Notes: generated by a model from the letters alone, not told the origin. A stretch of 64,000 nucleotides of DNA from Augochlora pura (GCF_028453695.1 NC_135780.1:8804001-8868000), one strand, 5' to 3'; positions 1 through 13,985 are shown, counted from the stretch's first letter. Translations and numbers: made by a program.

Positions 1-3000
1 TGAGGAAAACATTAATTAGCTGTTTGGACGGCCCGCTGTTTTTATCCGGCAACAAAACGCTCGTAAATCCGAGAGCAAACAACGTCAACGAGATTTTATC
101 CGGCAGGAACGGTCCACGGATCGTCGGCCGTTTGCACGTTCTCAACGTGCCCTTGCATCCAACAATATTTATTAATGCTGCGATAAGTACATATAATGAA
201 GATTCACTGTCCGGGAATTATTTTTACACCGACGAGCTTTTATTTGCGGCTCATCGTTGCTATTTACGGCGCAAGATATCTGCTGATTGAGCGAAACCAA
301 AATTAAATCGTCGGTCCAGGCTGCGGTTACAGTTAATGCGTTTCTCGACAAATTAAACGTGGCGCAAAGGGGCTGTAAATTGTTGAAGAAAATGTTAATC
401 TGCACTAACATTCGTGATGTACATCAACGATTATTCTTTGCCTCGAAGATTCTGCATAATAATTTACAACAGCCAACTGGTCACAGTCGTTGGTTACCAA
501 TGAGATCACTCTTTGACCAATTATTATAAATTAGTTATAATAACGGACGATTTAATTTGACTTTCAATTTTTCTGTTCTGAGAAAATAGTGACAAATACA
601 GTGAAATGTTTTTAATTAGTTTCATGAAGTTAGTTTAATTTCTAATGACCAGCGGCTGACTGTCTCGACGCGTCTAAGGGAAAATGTATCCGCGAGAACC
701 GCGTACGCTGCGTCGGCAGCCTAATTCGTCGACCGGTCAACATGTTGACCATTTGAGGTCCGTCGGCTCGTTCCATATTCCTCGATCATTCGAGTACCGC
801 ATGGTCGCCCGCGTCTCGAAGGAAAAACGAACGAGGGAAAGGCGTGCGCGGCGGTGGCTCGTTGCAGAGAGGGACACGAAAAAGGGGAAAGACTGGGCAG
901 AAAAGGCGCGCGACCAGCGCGGCCGATCGACCTTTCGGGTCAGCTCGATTCGAGCCGAGTAATTTTAGAACTCGCGAAGAATCCGATATGAGAGAGAGAG
1001 GAGAGCGAGAGGAACCTCGGTTCTCCGTTCGGCGGGCCCGCATTGTCCCTGTGCTTTATCGGGTCGGCGAACGCCGCGGAACAATGAGAACCGCCGGTTG
1101 ATAACAGGCCGTCCACCTACCGATAAACGGTTCAGACCCGGCCCGAGAAAACCGCGACTATGTTTACCCCAATCGTCGAAGGCTGTGCGAATGACCCGTA
1201 ATAATTTCTGCCACGATTATCGGTCCCGCGCGCGGGTGCATGCGCGATCGAGGCGTGCTGGGATTGGTCGCTTCTCGCCGGTTCCTTCGATCCCTCCGAT
1301 TCCTTTATGCGGAACATAACAAAATTCGGTATTAATACGTGATCCCAGTAGCAATATATTTTTACTGGCTAATTTAATTGTTGAAGTCGGAGAATTAAAG
1401 CGACCACTTTATCCGCAAATTAACAGCGAGTTTTGATTGATAATTTAACACCAGGAATGACGGATCCCTTGAAATGATGGATCACTCATTTTTGAATATA
1501 CCTTTATTCAGACCGTAAAAAGCTCCATTCATGAGTCGAAAATCAGAATTAATGTCAAGTAATCGTAAACAAATATAAGATAGCTGTTTCCTGCGCTCCG
1601 TAAACCTAGTGTTAATAAAAAAAAATCGAGATTCTTTCACATACGGATCAGTAATTAAAATGTCTATTAAAATAGGCCTTCAGTAAGTAAACCGAAGATA
1701 TCGTGCTTTTTAAATTATTGAAACGTATTCAAGGAGAATGAGTTTTACGAGTTTCTTTTGCTTATGCTAGGACTCGTTTTCCTTATATATAGGTTACTTA
1801 ATTAAATCGCGTAAATATTTGAATAATTGAAAAGCATTGTTGTATTATTAGCAGTCTATTGACCAATTGAGGATACTCGGACAATCAATATTTATTCTGT
1901 CGCAGTTGGCTAATAAGATCGGCGGTTCTTTTTTTTATAGCGTGTTCAGTGCTGTTCATATTTACGGTTAGCAATAACAGACTGAAGTAAAAAACGGCCG
2001 ACACCTGCCTCCTGGTACAGTCAAACGTAGATTTATTTAAAAATTGACAATTGCAGATTTCCTGTGGAAAACAGTTCTCCGCGTGCGCATGTGTATGCAT
2101 GCGCGCGTGCGTGTGTGTGTTCCTCTTTGTCTCCGGTCACGGGACGTTATCGAGTCGTTGGCCAATAGAAGATAGTGTATACTACTTGATTGCGTATCGC
2201 AGTATCCTCTGAATCATGCGACGCTTACGGGAAAAAACTGTGTTTGAACGTTGCCACAACCTAGGGATCCATCGTTTTATAAATTATTTATTATTTACCG
2301 CGTTATGAAAACAGTTTAACGATCAATTCTTTTTTTCGTTTGTTAGTCTAACCGGAGTCAAACTTGGTTTACAATCTAGAGATTATGATCAATTAGTGCA
2401 ATCCTTCGAAAGTTCCATTTCTTCATTATTAACTCTTCGAGGTCGAGTGGTAGCTTTAAGATAGCATTAAAAATTGTTCTACTACGTTTCAAAATATAAT
2501 ATGGGAATACTATAGAAAGACTATTTTGGATTTCGAGTTAAAATGGCGCCGATTGCAATGGGTTGACATCGACGATTTGCTTAACCATTAAATATCTGCA
2601 ACAGAGAATTCAAATAAACGAGCAGCATTCGCACTTGCGAATGAAAATATTGCTCCTGATCAGCTGGTTTCTGCAGAAAACGAACAATACCGATTCTCCT
2701 CAAGATCTGAGTTCCCATGCGTTTCAAACTAATCGTCTGACGCATTATAGTAAACAGCTAATCCACGATGCCGAGCATCGTCAACATTGCAAACCGCAAT
2801 CAGTTCCAAATACTGACACATTTACTAGAGATTAGATGATTCTCGATCGGCCGGCTCCCAATCTCGATGATTAATTGGCTAACGTCTGCCATGATTACCC
2901 TTCTTCGTGACGGTCTCAATTAAATTACGTACCATATATCCCATTAATCCGGTCTGAGATGAATCGACCTGCGAGATCGTTTGCTTCTTTGTCCAAAAAA

Positions 3001-3679
3001 TTAACGTATCAATGTTTATCGTCTGATTCACGGTGGCTCGCGGCGAACACGAACACAATGCTGACGAGCTAATCTGTTTGGATACCTCCCGGGTTATGCC
3101 AAGTCCGATCGAGCATTTCGGGATTTGTCATTTCCTGTCTCCGGTATCCGAAGTCATTGGCGCCCGATTCATAAACCCAGGTAATCGCTATTGTTGTTTG
3201 CGAGAGATAACGAGTCGCAGACGACTCCGTGCGGCTCTCTGCCTCTTTCGAAGACAATATTCGGGGAACAATGGGCACCGGGTTTCCTGGGTCTTGTCAC
3301 TGGCCTGCAGATTTTCGACGATGATCCGCCCCCCGGACGTGTGTCATGCTTGGTAAACGTTCGACCCGATCCCCTAAAACGTCATCTTCCGCGGATAGTT
3401 GCGTTGACTAATACCTCTCCGACACAATGGGAACATTTATCGATCGAGCACTTTAATTATCTCGCCGAGCGGGCTTCGTTTCTGCATGCACGAATTTTCT
3501 TCGAATCTACAATGATCATAAAATAAAGTAACATGTTATTTGTAACGATATTTCGAACAATGTTGTCTTGGAAAGGCTCACAAGCGTGGAAATAACTACA
3601 AAATAAAATAGCACGTTCGAAATGATATTTCAAATAATACTATTTAAGCACTTTATAAAAACTACTCGATTACTCCTAA
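1..3679. other. No gene seen
   Basis: A GC-rich block (about 660-1310) between AT-rich stretches. Open frames are short, overlapping on both strands and without recognisable domains. A short (GT)n run lies near 2101-2120. Confidence 0.6.
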
Positions 3680-3843
3680 TAAAACGAAATAAAATCGAAT
3701 TCTTCTATTATCAAAGTATAGAAACGAAAGCGAATAAAGAGAGTACAGGAAACAAAAATTGTCTGGTCGTATTGGGGAAATGATTCAGGGCGAATAAATG
3801 TGAATCAACAAAGCGGAAAAAGGGTCACAGTGCAAAGGGTTAA
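3680..3843 (+). mobile_element. Right end of a TTAA-flanked inverted-repeat element
   Basis: The end is GTGCAAAGGG followed by TTAA (3840-3843). The preceding 150 bp resemble the 173-bp unit at 63.68-64.0 kb in the same orientation (…AATTCTTCT…GAAACGAAAG…AATAAA…). No left end is identifiable, so this is a decayed or partial copy. Confidence 0.5.
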
Positions 3844-4800
3844 AACGTCGCCAGGTCTGCCTGGAACTCAGTCGTCGGATGATCTCGACCGCGTCAGTAA
3901 CCATGGTATCGGAAGCTTACGCAGCTCTCGCTGTGGAAAACAATACCGAGCCCGCCGATAGCGACGATAGGCCAGCTGCTTGGCTAACAACAGGTTAGCT
4001 TTCCTATCGGTCACAAATATTCGTTGGATATGACGTAGATGACTCGATGACGAATTTCGGCGGAATCGAGCATTTGTCCTGGACAGCACAATTTGTCCTG
4101 GCCGCGTGATAAAGGCTCTATCGTGGATAAGATTGAAAGGCAATCGCCGCGAGATAAGTCGGATGACTATGCTCGGTGATGACTGGGCGGCTCGCGCGAT
4201 CATCGTTGATGCCTAGCATCGAATGTAACAGTTAAACCGTAACACAGCGAGAGGAGACAGCGATGATAAATAAGCGCGACGGGTCATCGTCCAGCCGGGA
4301 GACGAGATTTATGCTCAACGAGCCGAACGAGACTGCCGATCGTTCCTCTTCGGACACACTCACGCGCGAAATCTCGCGCCGATGTGAGAGTGTTCTGGGT
4401 CGACACAACAACCCCTTTCGCATCCCCCTGAGCCATTATAGATTGGACTTATTTTTTTGCGGCGTATACAACGCTCCCCGGCCCCCGCGGCACCACCACT
4501 CCGCGTTTATCTGCGCGTTTCATCTCGCGGCTCTGCGTTTCGGTGACACCGAATTGCGAAATTATTCCCCTCGGCATTACGCCCTTTAGTTATCTTCGGC
4601 GCTGGCTAGATTTATACTTTTGCGCCACCTAATGGATTGCAATTAGTGTCTCGGTCGAGCCTGTTCTTCTATTTTGGCGTCTTTCCTTTGGAAACACTCT
4701 CCGTGCCCCGCTTTCAGCGAAGACAGGACTTGTGGTGTCGAAGTAGCGGGCGAAATTTCAAAGAAATTACAGGTGAGGAGGATGTAATAGCGATAGTGTA

Positions 4801-5558
4801 TTAACACGTTCACGCCGGCGCGTACCACCGGTGACCCGCACTATATTTTCTCATAGGACGGCGCGTACCACCGGTGGCCCGCATTTCATTGTGCCATTAG
4901 GCAACTAATGTCTACCTTGAGCTGACGGCCGGGAGGGCCCGCTCTGGCCGGACGAAGCACAGTTTGTTTATGCCGGCCGATGTTAAAGCAGCGGTGAATC
5001 ACTGCAAAGGGCAACGCTGCATCCGGAAACTGCAGCGAACCGGCAAGGAAAAACCCTTCCTTCACCATCTAAGGATCACTAAAAAGGAAAGCCGTCCTTG
5101 CGGAGGTAGCCCACTTAGCCGACCCGCCCCCAGTCCGGTGCCCGGTGTCCAGAATCCCAGAGACCGGTCGAACTGCTTGGAGGCGCGTCGTTTGCAGCGG
5201 GGGCCACGGGGAGGCGGGGCTACCAGCTAACGCTCGACTTCTTACAGGCTCTCCATCACGAGAGAGTTTGACAGTGCACGCCACAGTGCCTACCAGCTCG
5301 GCAGGTTACCACAACGATTCCTGTCGCCCGCCCTGGTCCACTGCAGCAAGAGGCATGCAGTGCCTGCGCAACCAGTGGCGGCAGAAACCAGTGGCGGGAG
5401 TGTGCCATTAGGCAGTAAAATAATGAAAATTTAACGCATATTCATTAAAAACATTTAATGAATAAATGCTGCATCACGGAGCAGACTCATCACGCCAGAA
5501 TTCGGGCGCCGCCTCACGGAGAGAACTCTGAAAATCGGCGCCGGCGTCAACGTGTTAA
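4801..5558. mobile_element. TTAA-flanked miniature element with a nested insertion
   Basis: TTAA at 4801-4804 and 5555-5558 flank inverted ends CACGTT(C/G)ACGCCGGCGC. Two 24-bp direct repeats containing CCACCGGTGG sit 43 bp apart at 4817 and 4860 in the left subterminus. The TTAA target duplication is typical of the piggyBac superfamily; no transposase is encoded. The centre holds a separate insertion (4904-5400). Confidence 0.75.
4904..5400. mobile_element. Insertion of unknown class with 14-bp target duplication
   Basis: A 497-bp GC-rich segment bounded by identical TGTGCCATTAGGCA (4890-4903 and 5401-5414). It has no inverted ends, no poly(A) tail and no LTRs. The variable-length long duplication is most like target-primed insertion (a LINE fragment or SINE), but the class is not recognised. 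Confidence 0.55.
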
Positions 5559-6236
5559 TATCAATTAAAACATGCTTCTACCTGGTTGTTACAATAGACA
5601 CCGAACATTTTCTGTCAGGTTAGAAAACATTTAGAGACTCGATAGACGCTGCTTCAAGTGGGCGTCGCTACAGTGTGCGTATCGTCAATAGGCGTGGCCT
5701 AGTTGCTCTTAGGCACGCCAGAGACAGCAGAGTGCTCCAAAAGCAATAACTGTCGAAGCCTGCTCCCGATGTAAAATAAATCCTGAGTTAATCATCGACA
5801 TCGTATAAATTATATCTTTCCTTTCTTATTGACATAATTTTTTCAAATGTATGCTGCCTCTAGGCTTCCCTCTAAGTCTATAAAAAAAGGTTAAAGACTA
5901 ACAAAAGCGAATCTTTAAGAAATTACAATGTTTATACGTAGAATCGGTTGATGGCGTTCAAGTAGAATCAATGTCTCTCCCAGCAGGGTGTTCTGTTCTT
6001 CATTAATTCCTGTTTAAAAAACTATCCACCATTGTTGAGGCCGATTCTGGACGGATCGATAATCGGCTGGACCACGACTGAAGTGAAACATCGTGACGCG
6101 GCAGACTCCTTACTTATCAAATTGTTATTAACGGTTCATGGCTAGCAACGAGGTTGTATAAATAGAGGGATCTCGGTTAGATCGTTGCTACACTTGTGAG
6201 AGAGGACGAGGTAAACCACGGGCCGTTCACAGGGAA

Positions 6237-6450
6237 GGGAAAGGACGGCCATGAAGGTCGGCCGCCCGCCGAGAGAGGAACAGGGTAGCTTCCTGGCCGC
6301 CTGTAGGAATCTGCATAGGTTCCTCGGTTACCATGTCGGCTGGAGAGGATGGCCATGGAGGCCGGCCGCCCTCCGGACATAGGGATGGGATAACCTTGCG
6401 GCTTGGTTATACCTATTGGGAGAGGACGGCTAAGAAAGCCGGCCACCCGA
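6237..6450. repeat. Three copies of a GGCC-hairpin repeat
   Basis: Similar 34-bp units at 6237-6270, 6341-6374 and 6417-6450. Each has GGAC/TGGC followed a few bases later by GCCGGCC, so each can fold back on itself. Copies are in different frames, so this is a DNA-level repeat, not a protein repeat. Confidence 0.5.
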
Positions 6451-7564
6451 TAATAGTAGTTGTTTTATTTGATCAAAGTTACTTTCGTTTCTCGCCACAG
6501 ATGTTAGCAAGAAAATTTATCAAAATGAATCCTGTAACCGTTAACGCCCTGTATCCGCTAATCAGAAAATATCTCCTTTCGTCCTCAGAAATCCTCATAT
6601 CCTGCATCTAGAATTCATTCCACCAACGACAACACTCCCATACCATTACATTAATAATTTTTTTCCTCTCGATTCTTAATTTCCATACTCGATATGCGGA
6701 TCGTATAATCGGCACGTGTCGCGGACGCTCGCCGGATGCGTGATTCGTTTTATACACCGGCCCGCCATTTTGTTACAAGACAGTGCATCTGCCGATTAAT
6801 TTCGACACCATTACGTTCGCGCGGACTTGCGTCACGCTTTTACACGAGTGCACGCGACTTTTACACAGGATTTGCATGAGACGCGGCTTGTGTGCACACG
6901 CTCGAACGTTTCGGGGGATGATCGCTGTTGCGGGATGTGTTTCGAGGGCTGATGTCCTTATTTTCGTTCGCAGAGGTTGGTGTCTTTGTAACATTGACAA
7001 AGTGTGTGTGGAAATTGTGTGAAATTCTGTATTTCATTGTAACTAATCGTCGGAGATTAAAGAAGCGTTTACATATTTATTATCCTGATTATTGTGGACG
7101 GAAATAGTATCGTCGAGCTTGTAAAATGGAAACTAGTGCTGCAAAATTAATTTTAACGAGGCTTTTGTTCCACTGTTGATATTTCGAGAGATTCGCGCGA
7201 TAAATCATTCAGCAGGAATGAATATGAATGAACGATATCGAAAGTATTAAATATTAATAGTCAAGTATTGTAATGACTCATTTCGAATAATAAGTATGGA
7301 AACTGCTATCTCGTTACCGTTTCGCGTTTATCCGCGTCATCTGTCACAAACGTTGTCTAGAAAAGAATTTGATTCCTTATGCAACCGATAGATGCTCTTA
7401 TCAATAACTAACTTGCATCCCAGCTTAATCCCCTGCCGCAACCTTGTCGATGCGTAATCGATTATGCAGTAAATAATAGCCAGCAATAATATGTTGCAAG
7501 ATCGTAATGAAACTTAAAATTCTTTATGAAATGTTACTCAATGAATTATTGTTCGCACAATTGA

Positions 7565-7860
7565 ACGAGCGATGCACTTTTAGACATATTCTTTGTTCAA
7601 TAAATGACATAATTTCGTGTTCGTTGCTTGATTGATTAATGCCCGATCGAAAAACAACATTTGAACAACTTTGAAAGTGTCGATGCACTTCTTCAGATAT
7701 TCTTTGTTTAATGAACGATCAAATTTCGTGTTCGATTCAGAGTTCAAGACTCGATTAAACTGAACAAAGTAAACTCTGATTGTTCGGAAAAATAAATTAA
7801 ATTTTGATCCGCTTACCGAGGAGTTCTCGATTTAATAAACGACAAAATTCCGTGGCCTGA
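7565..7860. repeat. Diverged tandem repeat, about 110-bp unit
   Basis: GATGCACTT…ATTCTTTGTT(C/T)AAT…ATTTCGTGTTCG occurs at about 7572 and 7682, and a more diverged third copy (GATCCGCTT…TTTAATAAACGACAAAATTCCGTG) at about 7806. Confidence 0.5.
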
Positions 7861-8084
7861 GAACGAAGAAGCGACACGTTGAGGAATAAAGGCATAGTAA
7901 ATTGCTCGCATAGCGATGCCGGCTCGCGGCTGACGTCCCCGTCTCTATGGTTTAATTGCAGTTCAGTGGGGGCAATTGCGGTTTCGCCGAGGCGCGAGTG
8001 TTGCGCCGCAAATAACGTCCTATCTGAGAACAATTATTTACGATTATCGACGAAGGCACGAACGATCGCGCATACGCGTCGTCG

Positions 8085-8137
8085 TCCGGCAAACACGTCG
8101 GCGTCGCCGTCGTCGCCGTCGTCGCCCCGTTGCACGT
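8085..8137. repeat. GTC/GCC trinucleotide-rich microsatellite
   Basis: A run of CGTCGC-type units; it accounts for the Arg-rich frame there. Confidence 0.7.
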
Positions 8138-11100
8138 TGGACTTTATTGCATCGCTGACTCATGCCTTATGTTAATAGTCGTGCTGTTACGATGTGCATG
8201 CGCATCGACGTTAATACATTTTTTCTATTCGCCCGGTTACAGAGAACGCCGGGAGCGAATCTCCGATGGCGTCGGTGGCTGACAGTCGTCAAACATCCAC
8301 GAACATTTCAGTTCTCCTATTTATCCTTTCGGTACCAACCTGGAAGGTGTTCTGCGAAGCTTCCGATCATATTCAGAGACCTCGAAATGTCCTCCAGATA
8401 TATAGAATTATTTTTTATTTGTTCAGTTGTGGGGAAAAAAACGATTAAACATGGCCAAACGTATCAATTATCTAATCTCGATTCAAATGATCCTGCGCAG
8501 AGAATTGAATTATGTTCGAAGATTTTTAAGCATACACGGTTACAATTGTTCCTCATTGATTAAATTGCACAATAATTAATATCTTACAAGTCAGTTTTGT
8601 TCATGTTTGTTTGCTTTCGTACAATGCTCGAGTGAAGGTAAGCAATTGATAGGAGAGGTCGACAATAACCAAGCGAGTACATGCAAAATTCAGACGATAA
8701 ATAAAAGACCAAACAGCATTTGATTTTCTGGAACTGCGGATCACCGGAGGGTAGGTCGGCATAACACTTGATTAGATTCGCAAACGGAGGCCCAGCAAAT
8801 ATTTTCCGTGCCCACGTTTCCGGTCGGACATTTTCTTCGGTCGGGGAAACAGCGAGACGCAACGTTTCCTCGGAATTGTCTCGTTGAATCATCTTTCGTA
8901 ACGGCTCACGGTAGTAACCCGTCACGCGATCTTTATCAGTTCAATTATTGAGCGCGGTCGGATTAATCCATTTTGTGCAACAAGTTGCAACCGAAAGGTG
9001 ACGGGAAAAGAATTGCGAGTGAACGCGGCCGGTCTAACGCGGTACGGAAATAAAAGAAAAATGCTCACCGCTGAAAAACGACATCCGACGACGCGTCGGG
9101 CTCGCCGCGTTTTAGCGTGGCCGTTCTAATCGCTCGCAACGATCCGATTATGAGATTAATCATCAGATTTCAGCGTAATGGCCGCGGGAAACGCGGCGGC
9201 GATGCCGACGATACGGCGTTCGCGGAACAGCGCCGGGACGATCGTCGAAAATCGTCGGTCGGATAAACATTTAAATACTTGGCAAATTTTCGCCGCTGTT
9301 CGGAAGCCTTCCGGGTCTCTTACTCGGGGGACTCTCGATTCACGTGGCTGATACCGCCGATCAAAACAACCTTACTCTCCGTGACTGCCGCGTGCTCCGT
9401 TCTCCGATACCGATTTCAATTGTAAATCGGTGGGTGTGACCGCGGAACATCGAACAAATATGAAACTCTCTTTACATTCGTGATCGCTGTGCAGACCGAA
9501 TGAAATTACGATTAATTACCAAGGAACCTGTCCGCCATCTTGCCGTACTCTTGACGTCAATTCTGGCTTTGAAAAAGAATAATTAGAGAACGAGGTTAAA
9601 GTATCGACTGCAAAATAATTACTGGCATTGTTTATTAGAATTTGAAATGTCCTACACGAAACACTGGAGAAAAACGCTGTTACAATCTGCTGGAAAATAC
9701 GAACAAAATTTCGCTGATGCGTAATAAAAGAGAAACCAATACCGTGAGAATTTACGGATTTGAAAAATGATTCCTTAATAATTGATTTTAGTTTTCGCTT
9801 TCTCAGGAAATTTCTTCCTTTCGTCTTTCATCGCATATGGAGAAAATAAAATAGTACATTTTAAACACCGTTGAATGCAATGTGTGACAGTATTTATGAG
9901 AATAAGTACTTAATTTTTAAGATATTTGTAATATCATCAGAAACGTATTTTATAATCACGGCTGCTCAAGACGGTAGAATGATCTGGATGCTGCCGAGCA
10001 GACAACGCAACGAAATGTGCACGTTAATACCTACGTAACAGAGAAACGTCGATGCGACACTGAATTTATGCATGCTTGCAAATACGAACTATTGAATGAT
10101 TGTAGCTGGATCAAGGCTGAAATTTTTCTATCTCGGATATTATTAATAGCGTCTTCTTTGCATCGTTTTTTTCTTCATGAACGGAAGATTGAATGGGCTT
10201 AATTAACAGAGGCTAATTTACAAACGCGTTCGAACGCTCGTCTATGGAATAATTACAGTTTGTTCCCTCGACAAACTTGGTATCTATTAAAACTGAATTG
10301 TTGATCTATCGGAGTTTTCTTCGGCCACGTTAATGAACCGATTATGTTCGCGATCCTATGCACGCACCGCCTTTAATGTATACTAGCAATCGATGACAGA
10401 AATTACGCTAGATCTATGGATGCGCGCTAATTGGTCGTGTCAGTTTCGATTAATCGCGTACACCGCTTCCTTAAATGAGACGCTCCCGTCGGTTTCACGT
10501 TCTGCGCCGTTTTCGGATCGAAGGTGTGCCGAGCATCGCCAAATACGCAAATGACTGCACTCTAATCGAAAAATTAACATACCTTTCATACATGCACGTG
10601 CGAACTACCGTAAAAATTAGGGAAAACTACTTGAGTGGACTACAAAATGGACTCGTTTCGTGTCATTCGGTTTTATTAAGTTTTTAATAATTAATAACTG
10701 GTTCGGAAAATTTTAATTCGGTTTTCGTTCGCGAAGATTTGTTGTTTCATTAGCGAATTATGAAGTTATATAGACGCGGTAATAATTTTGTAATATTTAA
10801 GTTTTTAAATTGTGGTTTTTGAGATCGTTGCTTGTTATTCGTTGTAACTGAAAATTGTCGACGGCGTCTAAAAATAATAGATCCATACAAGCACCTGTCG
10901 ATTTATATTTTAATTTATCAGCGTGTATCGATCGCGCTGCGCCACCGCGCCGTTTCCAATTGGTATTTCGACCGAGAAAAGCCGCTTAGCAGGTTAGCGA
11001 TCTCCGCGAATGAGCGGCTGACTAATCAGCTGCTAATAACATACCGTGTTTGTTTCGAACATATACTGATCGAACGCTGTGCATCAAATATATTACAACA

Positions 11101-12319
11101 TTTGAAGGAATTCTGTATTTTTTATTCAGCGCGATTAAACGCATCGCGTCAAACGAAATTCGCTGACGGATTAAAACCTTGATGAACCGGAATTCAAATT
11201 ATCCTATGTCCCTATGAATATAAATTCAATCCTTGTGTATCTCGCATACAATACTATTCCAAACGAGATAAAAAACCATATGAAGCTGATCAGTGTAAGT
11301 CCACTTTTCTTTAAGAATGAGTTATGCAGTGCAAACACTTCTTTATCGTAGGTTCTTTCGGTCGATAAGTCAATATAGACGATATAGTTCATAAATAAAC
11401 AATAGATAGCAGCACGCATATTGACCAGGGAATAACCAGACGGAATAAAAAGAATTATAAAAAGAAATGAAAATGGAATAACCAAGTATTAATATTAATT
11501 TTCTTTTTATTCAATTATCCTTAGTAGCATTGCGATTTTTTAAAGCCAATTTACCCAGTCCTTATTTACGACAATTTTAAAGTTAACGAACACCTCATTT
11601 GGCTTCTGAACTGTCTCTACAATGATTGTTAAACAGGTAGGATCTTGTTAGCCGAATAAGTACCCGAGTATATTGAAAGCTGTTACCAGCCGTAAATGAA
11701 TTTAGTGAATCTAGATTAATCGTTTTCACCACGATTACAGTTTTAAGTGTCAATCGAAATGGATTGTACGGTTCAAGATGTTCACTTCGAATGAGACGTG
11801 AAGTGTCCAGATAATCCGTAGTATCTGGAACGATGTTCCAAAGGTGAAACGTTACAACGTTCCGACACTTTGTCCGCGGGAATTCATTTCCTGCAGGCCG
11901 GCATCGGGCACACGTGTTCTTTTCAGCTTATTAATTATTCACGGCTACCTAACGTGTTCCGGCGGCGACCAAAAACATCTAGTTAACCTGGCGATTTGCG
12001 TGCAACTGTATCGGCCGATAACTTTTACTGTCTTTTAATTGCCAAGTTAAGGTTTCCTGCGTACGATCCGGTATTGTAACATTCGTTCTACTCCATAATG
12101 CGCTTCGTTAACACTTTTTCCTTAGCGACATAAATTTTGCGTCAGACAATGTTTACTCATTCCGAATACACGCTCTACGCTGCTCCGCGGTGAGAATCAT
12201 CGTGTTAACAATGTCGATACACATTTACACGGTTTCTTCATAGTCCTTCCTCGGCTGCAATCTCCGCGATAAAATTAATCTGAATTTGCAGGATTTTCTC
12301 TTTTTGGCGAACGCGACCA

Positions 12320-13985
12320 CACCGCGATAATTCTCGTGGCTGGCGCTTATTTTTGTTCCCATCGTGATCGCTCTGCCCCGATAACGAATTATTTTATTCT
12401 TGGCCGTTCGGTATCTTCGGCTATAATTCTAGCTGTCAAACTATCCGGGTTTCGTAACGCGTTTACTTCTTGTTCTTATTCTTATCGCGATTACTGCGCG
12501 CCGATAATCAGCTCATTTACACCACGTGGCCGCGTTGCTTCAGCTGTAATTTTAGTTACTCCGCATTAGCGTAATCTACTTTGTAGTATAGGACCTGGCG
12601 CCACATCTGAAATCGCAGTTTCTGTGATACAGTCGAACCTGTTTTTGCGCGGTAGATAGGGACCGCGGAAAAAAAATATTCAGAAACTTCATAAATAGCT
12701 ATAACAAATAATTTTTTACAACATATTAAAGAAAATTTTTTGTTAGAGAGGGACTCGGCATAAAAAAAGTCTCACTTAGAAAATATGTCAAAGCTTCACG
12801 AAATAGCAAGAAAGTACTTTCCAAACAAAATAAATAATTAAATTACATATTGAAAGATTTAAAAAAATTTTAATTTCTAATTTTAAACATGGTGAAATTT
12901 TCAAAATGTACATAATTCAATACTACTCGTCGTAGTTCAGAACGCGCATACTTTTGCGATGAACTGGTTCGTAATCGCTTTCGTCACTTGAAGATACTAC
13001 AGTTGACTTATTTTTTAAATCTCCCACAATAAAATCATATACGAAATAGTAAGTTTCATAAAATTTAATACAAATTCAACTTTCAAATTTATTCTCACAT
13101 CTGACATTTTTACAGCACTTCCTGTATAGAATAATATAATATTCTCTACTAGAATATCATTCTACATAGAAAAGTCAATTTGTATTTTAAATTTGCATAC
13201 GAATTTTTTTTCGATATTCATATACCGCACAAAAAAAATCGCATAAAAAAGACCGCACAGAACAGGTTTGACTGTATTGTTTCAAGTAACATTTTGTTTT
13301 ATTTCGTAAGTCATTTTCACGCCTCTGGTCGGAGTCGTGCAGGATTATGATTGAATTATTCGGGCAATTATAATTACGAGGTAATTCGGTTACATTTTAA
13401 TACGTAATTCAATAGGAGTAGAATTACGAAATACTAAATAATTCATTTACATTAATTAGGAAAAAGATTATGCACTTAGAATAAAATTTTCTTATCGATC
13501 ATTAATTTCAAGATCGTGTCTCCTTCAGCCTATTTAAAATAAAGACGCAACGAATTAATTAATTATTTGAGATCGCTTTGTCTCCACTTGAATCGACATT
13601 ATTTTTATTTCATTCATTTTTCTTTTAAATAACGTACATCCAGGTCCGTCTTTACTTTCGTTCTTATTCGTACCGCAGCAGTTAAATCGTCTCGATCCGA
13701 ACGATGCCTGCAGCTGCGTTGCCTCGTTCGAAAGTTTCGTCGGCGAAACGCCTACGATTTCGCTCGAGATTTTTCTGCACAATATTTTCATTCCCTTCTT
13801 TACGTTTTTATCGCGATCGTTGTTTCCCGACAACAAGTCGTTCCATTTGCGGTGACTTTACAATTCTAATTCTAACGCCGCCGGCCGAATTAGCTCGCGT
13901 TCGCAACATTTTCTTTGCTGCTATTATTTCCGCGGCTATCATGGCTATTGCTTTCCGATAACGAATTATTTCACTTGGCGGTGAC
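12320..13985. repeat. Diverged tandem-repeat copies on both sides of a transposon
   Basis: Units of about 130 bp resembling TCGCGATCG…CCGATAACGAATTATTT…CGGCTATAATTCTAGCTGT occur twice at 12320-12570 and again at about 13800-13980. The TA-flanked element at 12.63-13.27 kb lies between the groups. Confidence 0.4.
12630..13274. mobile_element. TA-flanked non-autonomous Tc1/mariner or pogo-like element
   Basis: TA (12628-12629 and 13275-13276) flanks inverted ends CAGTCGAACCTGTTTTTGCG and, on the other strand, CAGTCAAACCTGTTCTGTGC. The 645-bp AT-rich interior has no transposase frame. A TA target and CAGT(C)…AACCT ends are characteristic of pogo/Tigger-type elements. Confidence 0.75.

Larger units (their letters stand above)
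5559..12627. other. No gene seen
   Basis: Apart from the repeats listed separately (6.2, 7.6 and 8.1 kb) I see no coding, RNA-gene or transposon signal. GC-rich patches (8.8-9.4 kb) alternate with AT-rich ones. Confidence 0.55.

Noticed and set aside
4964..5411. Possible retroelement gag-like protein in the nested insertion
   Set aside because: The two short overlapping frames lack zinc-knuckle, protease or reverse transcriptase motifs.
6177..6446. Antisense 89-codon frame that looks like a Pro/Arg-rich peptide precursor
   Set aside because: The three repeat units fall in different frames, there is no signal peptide, and processing sites are not consistently placed.
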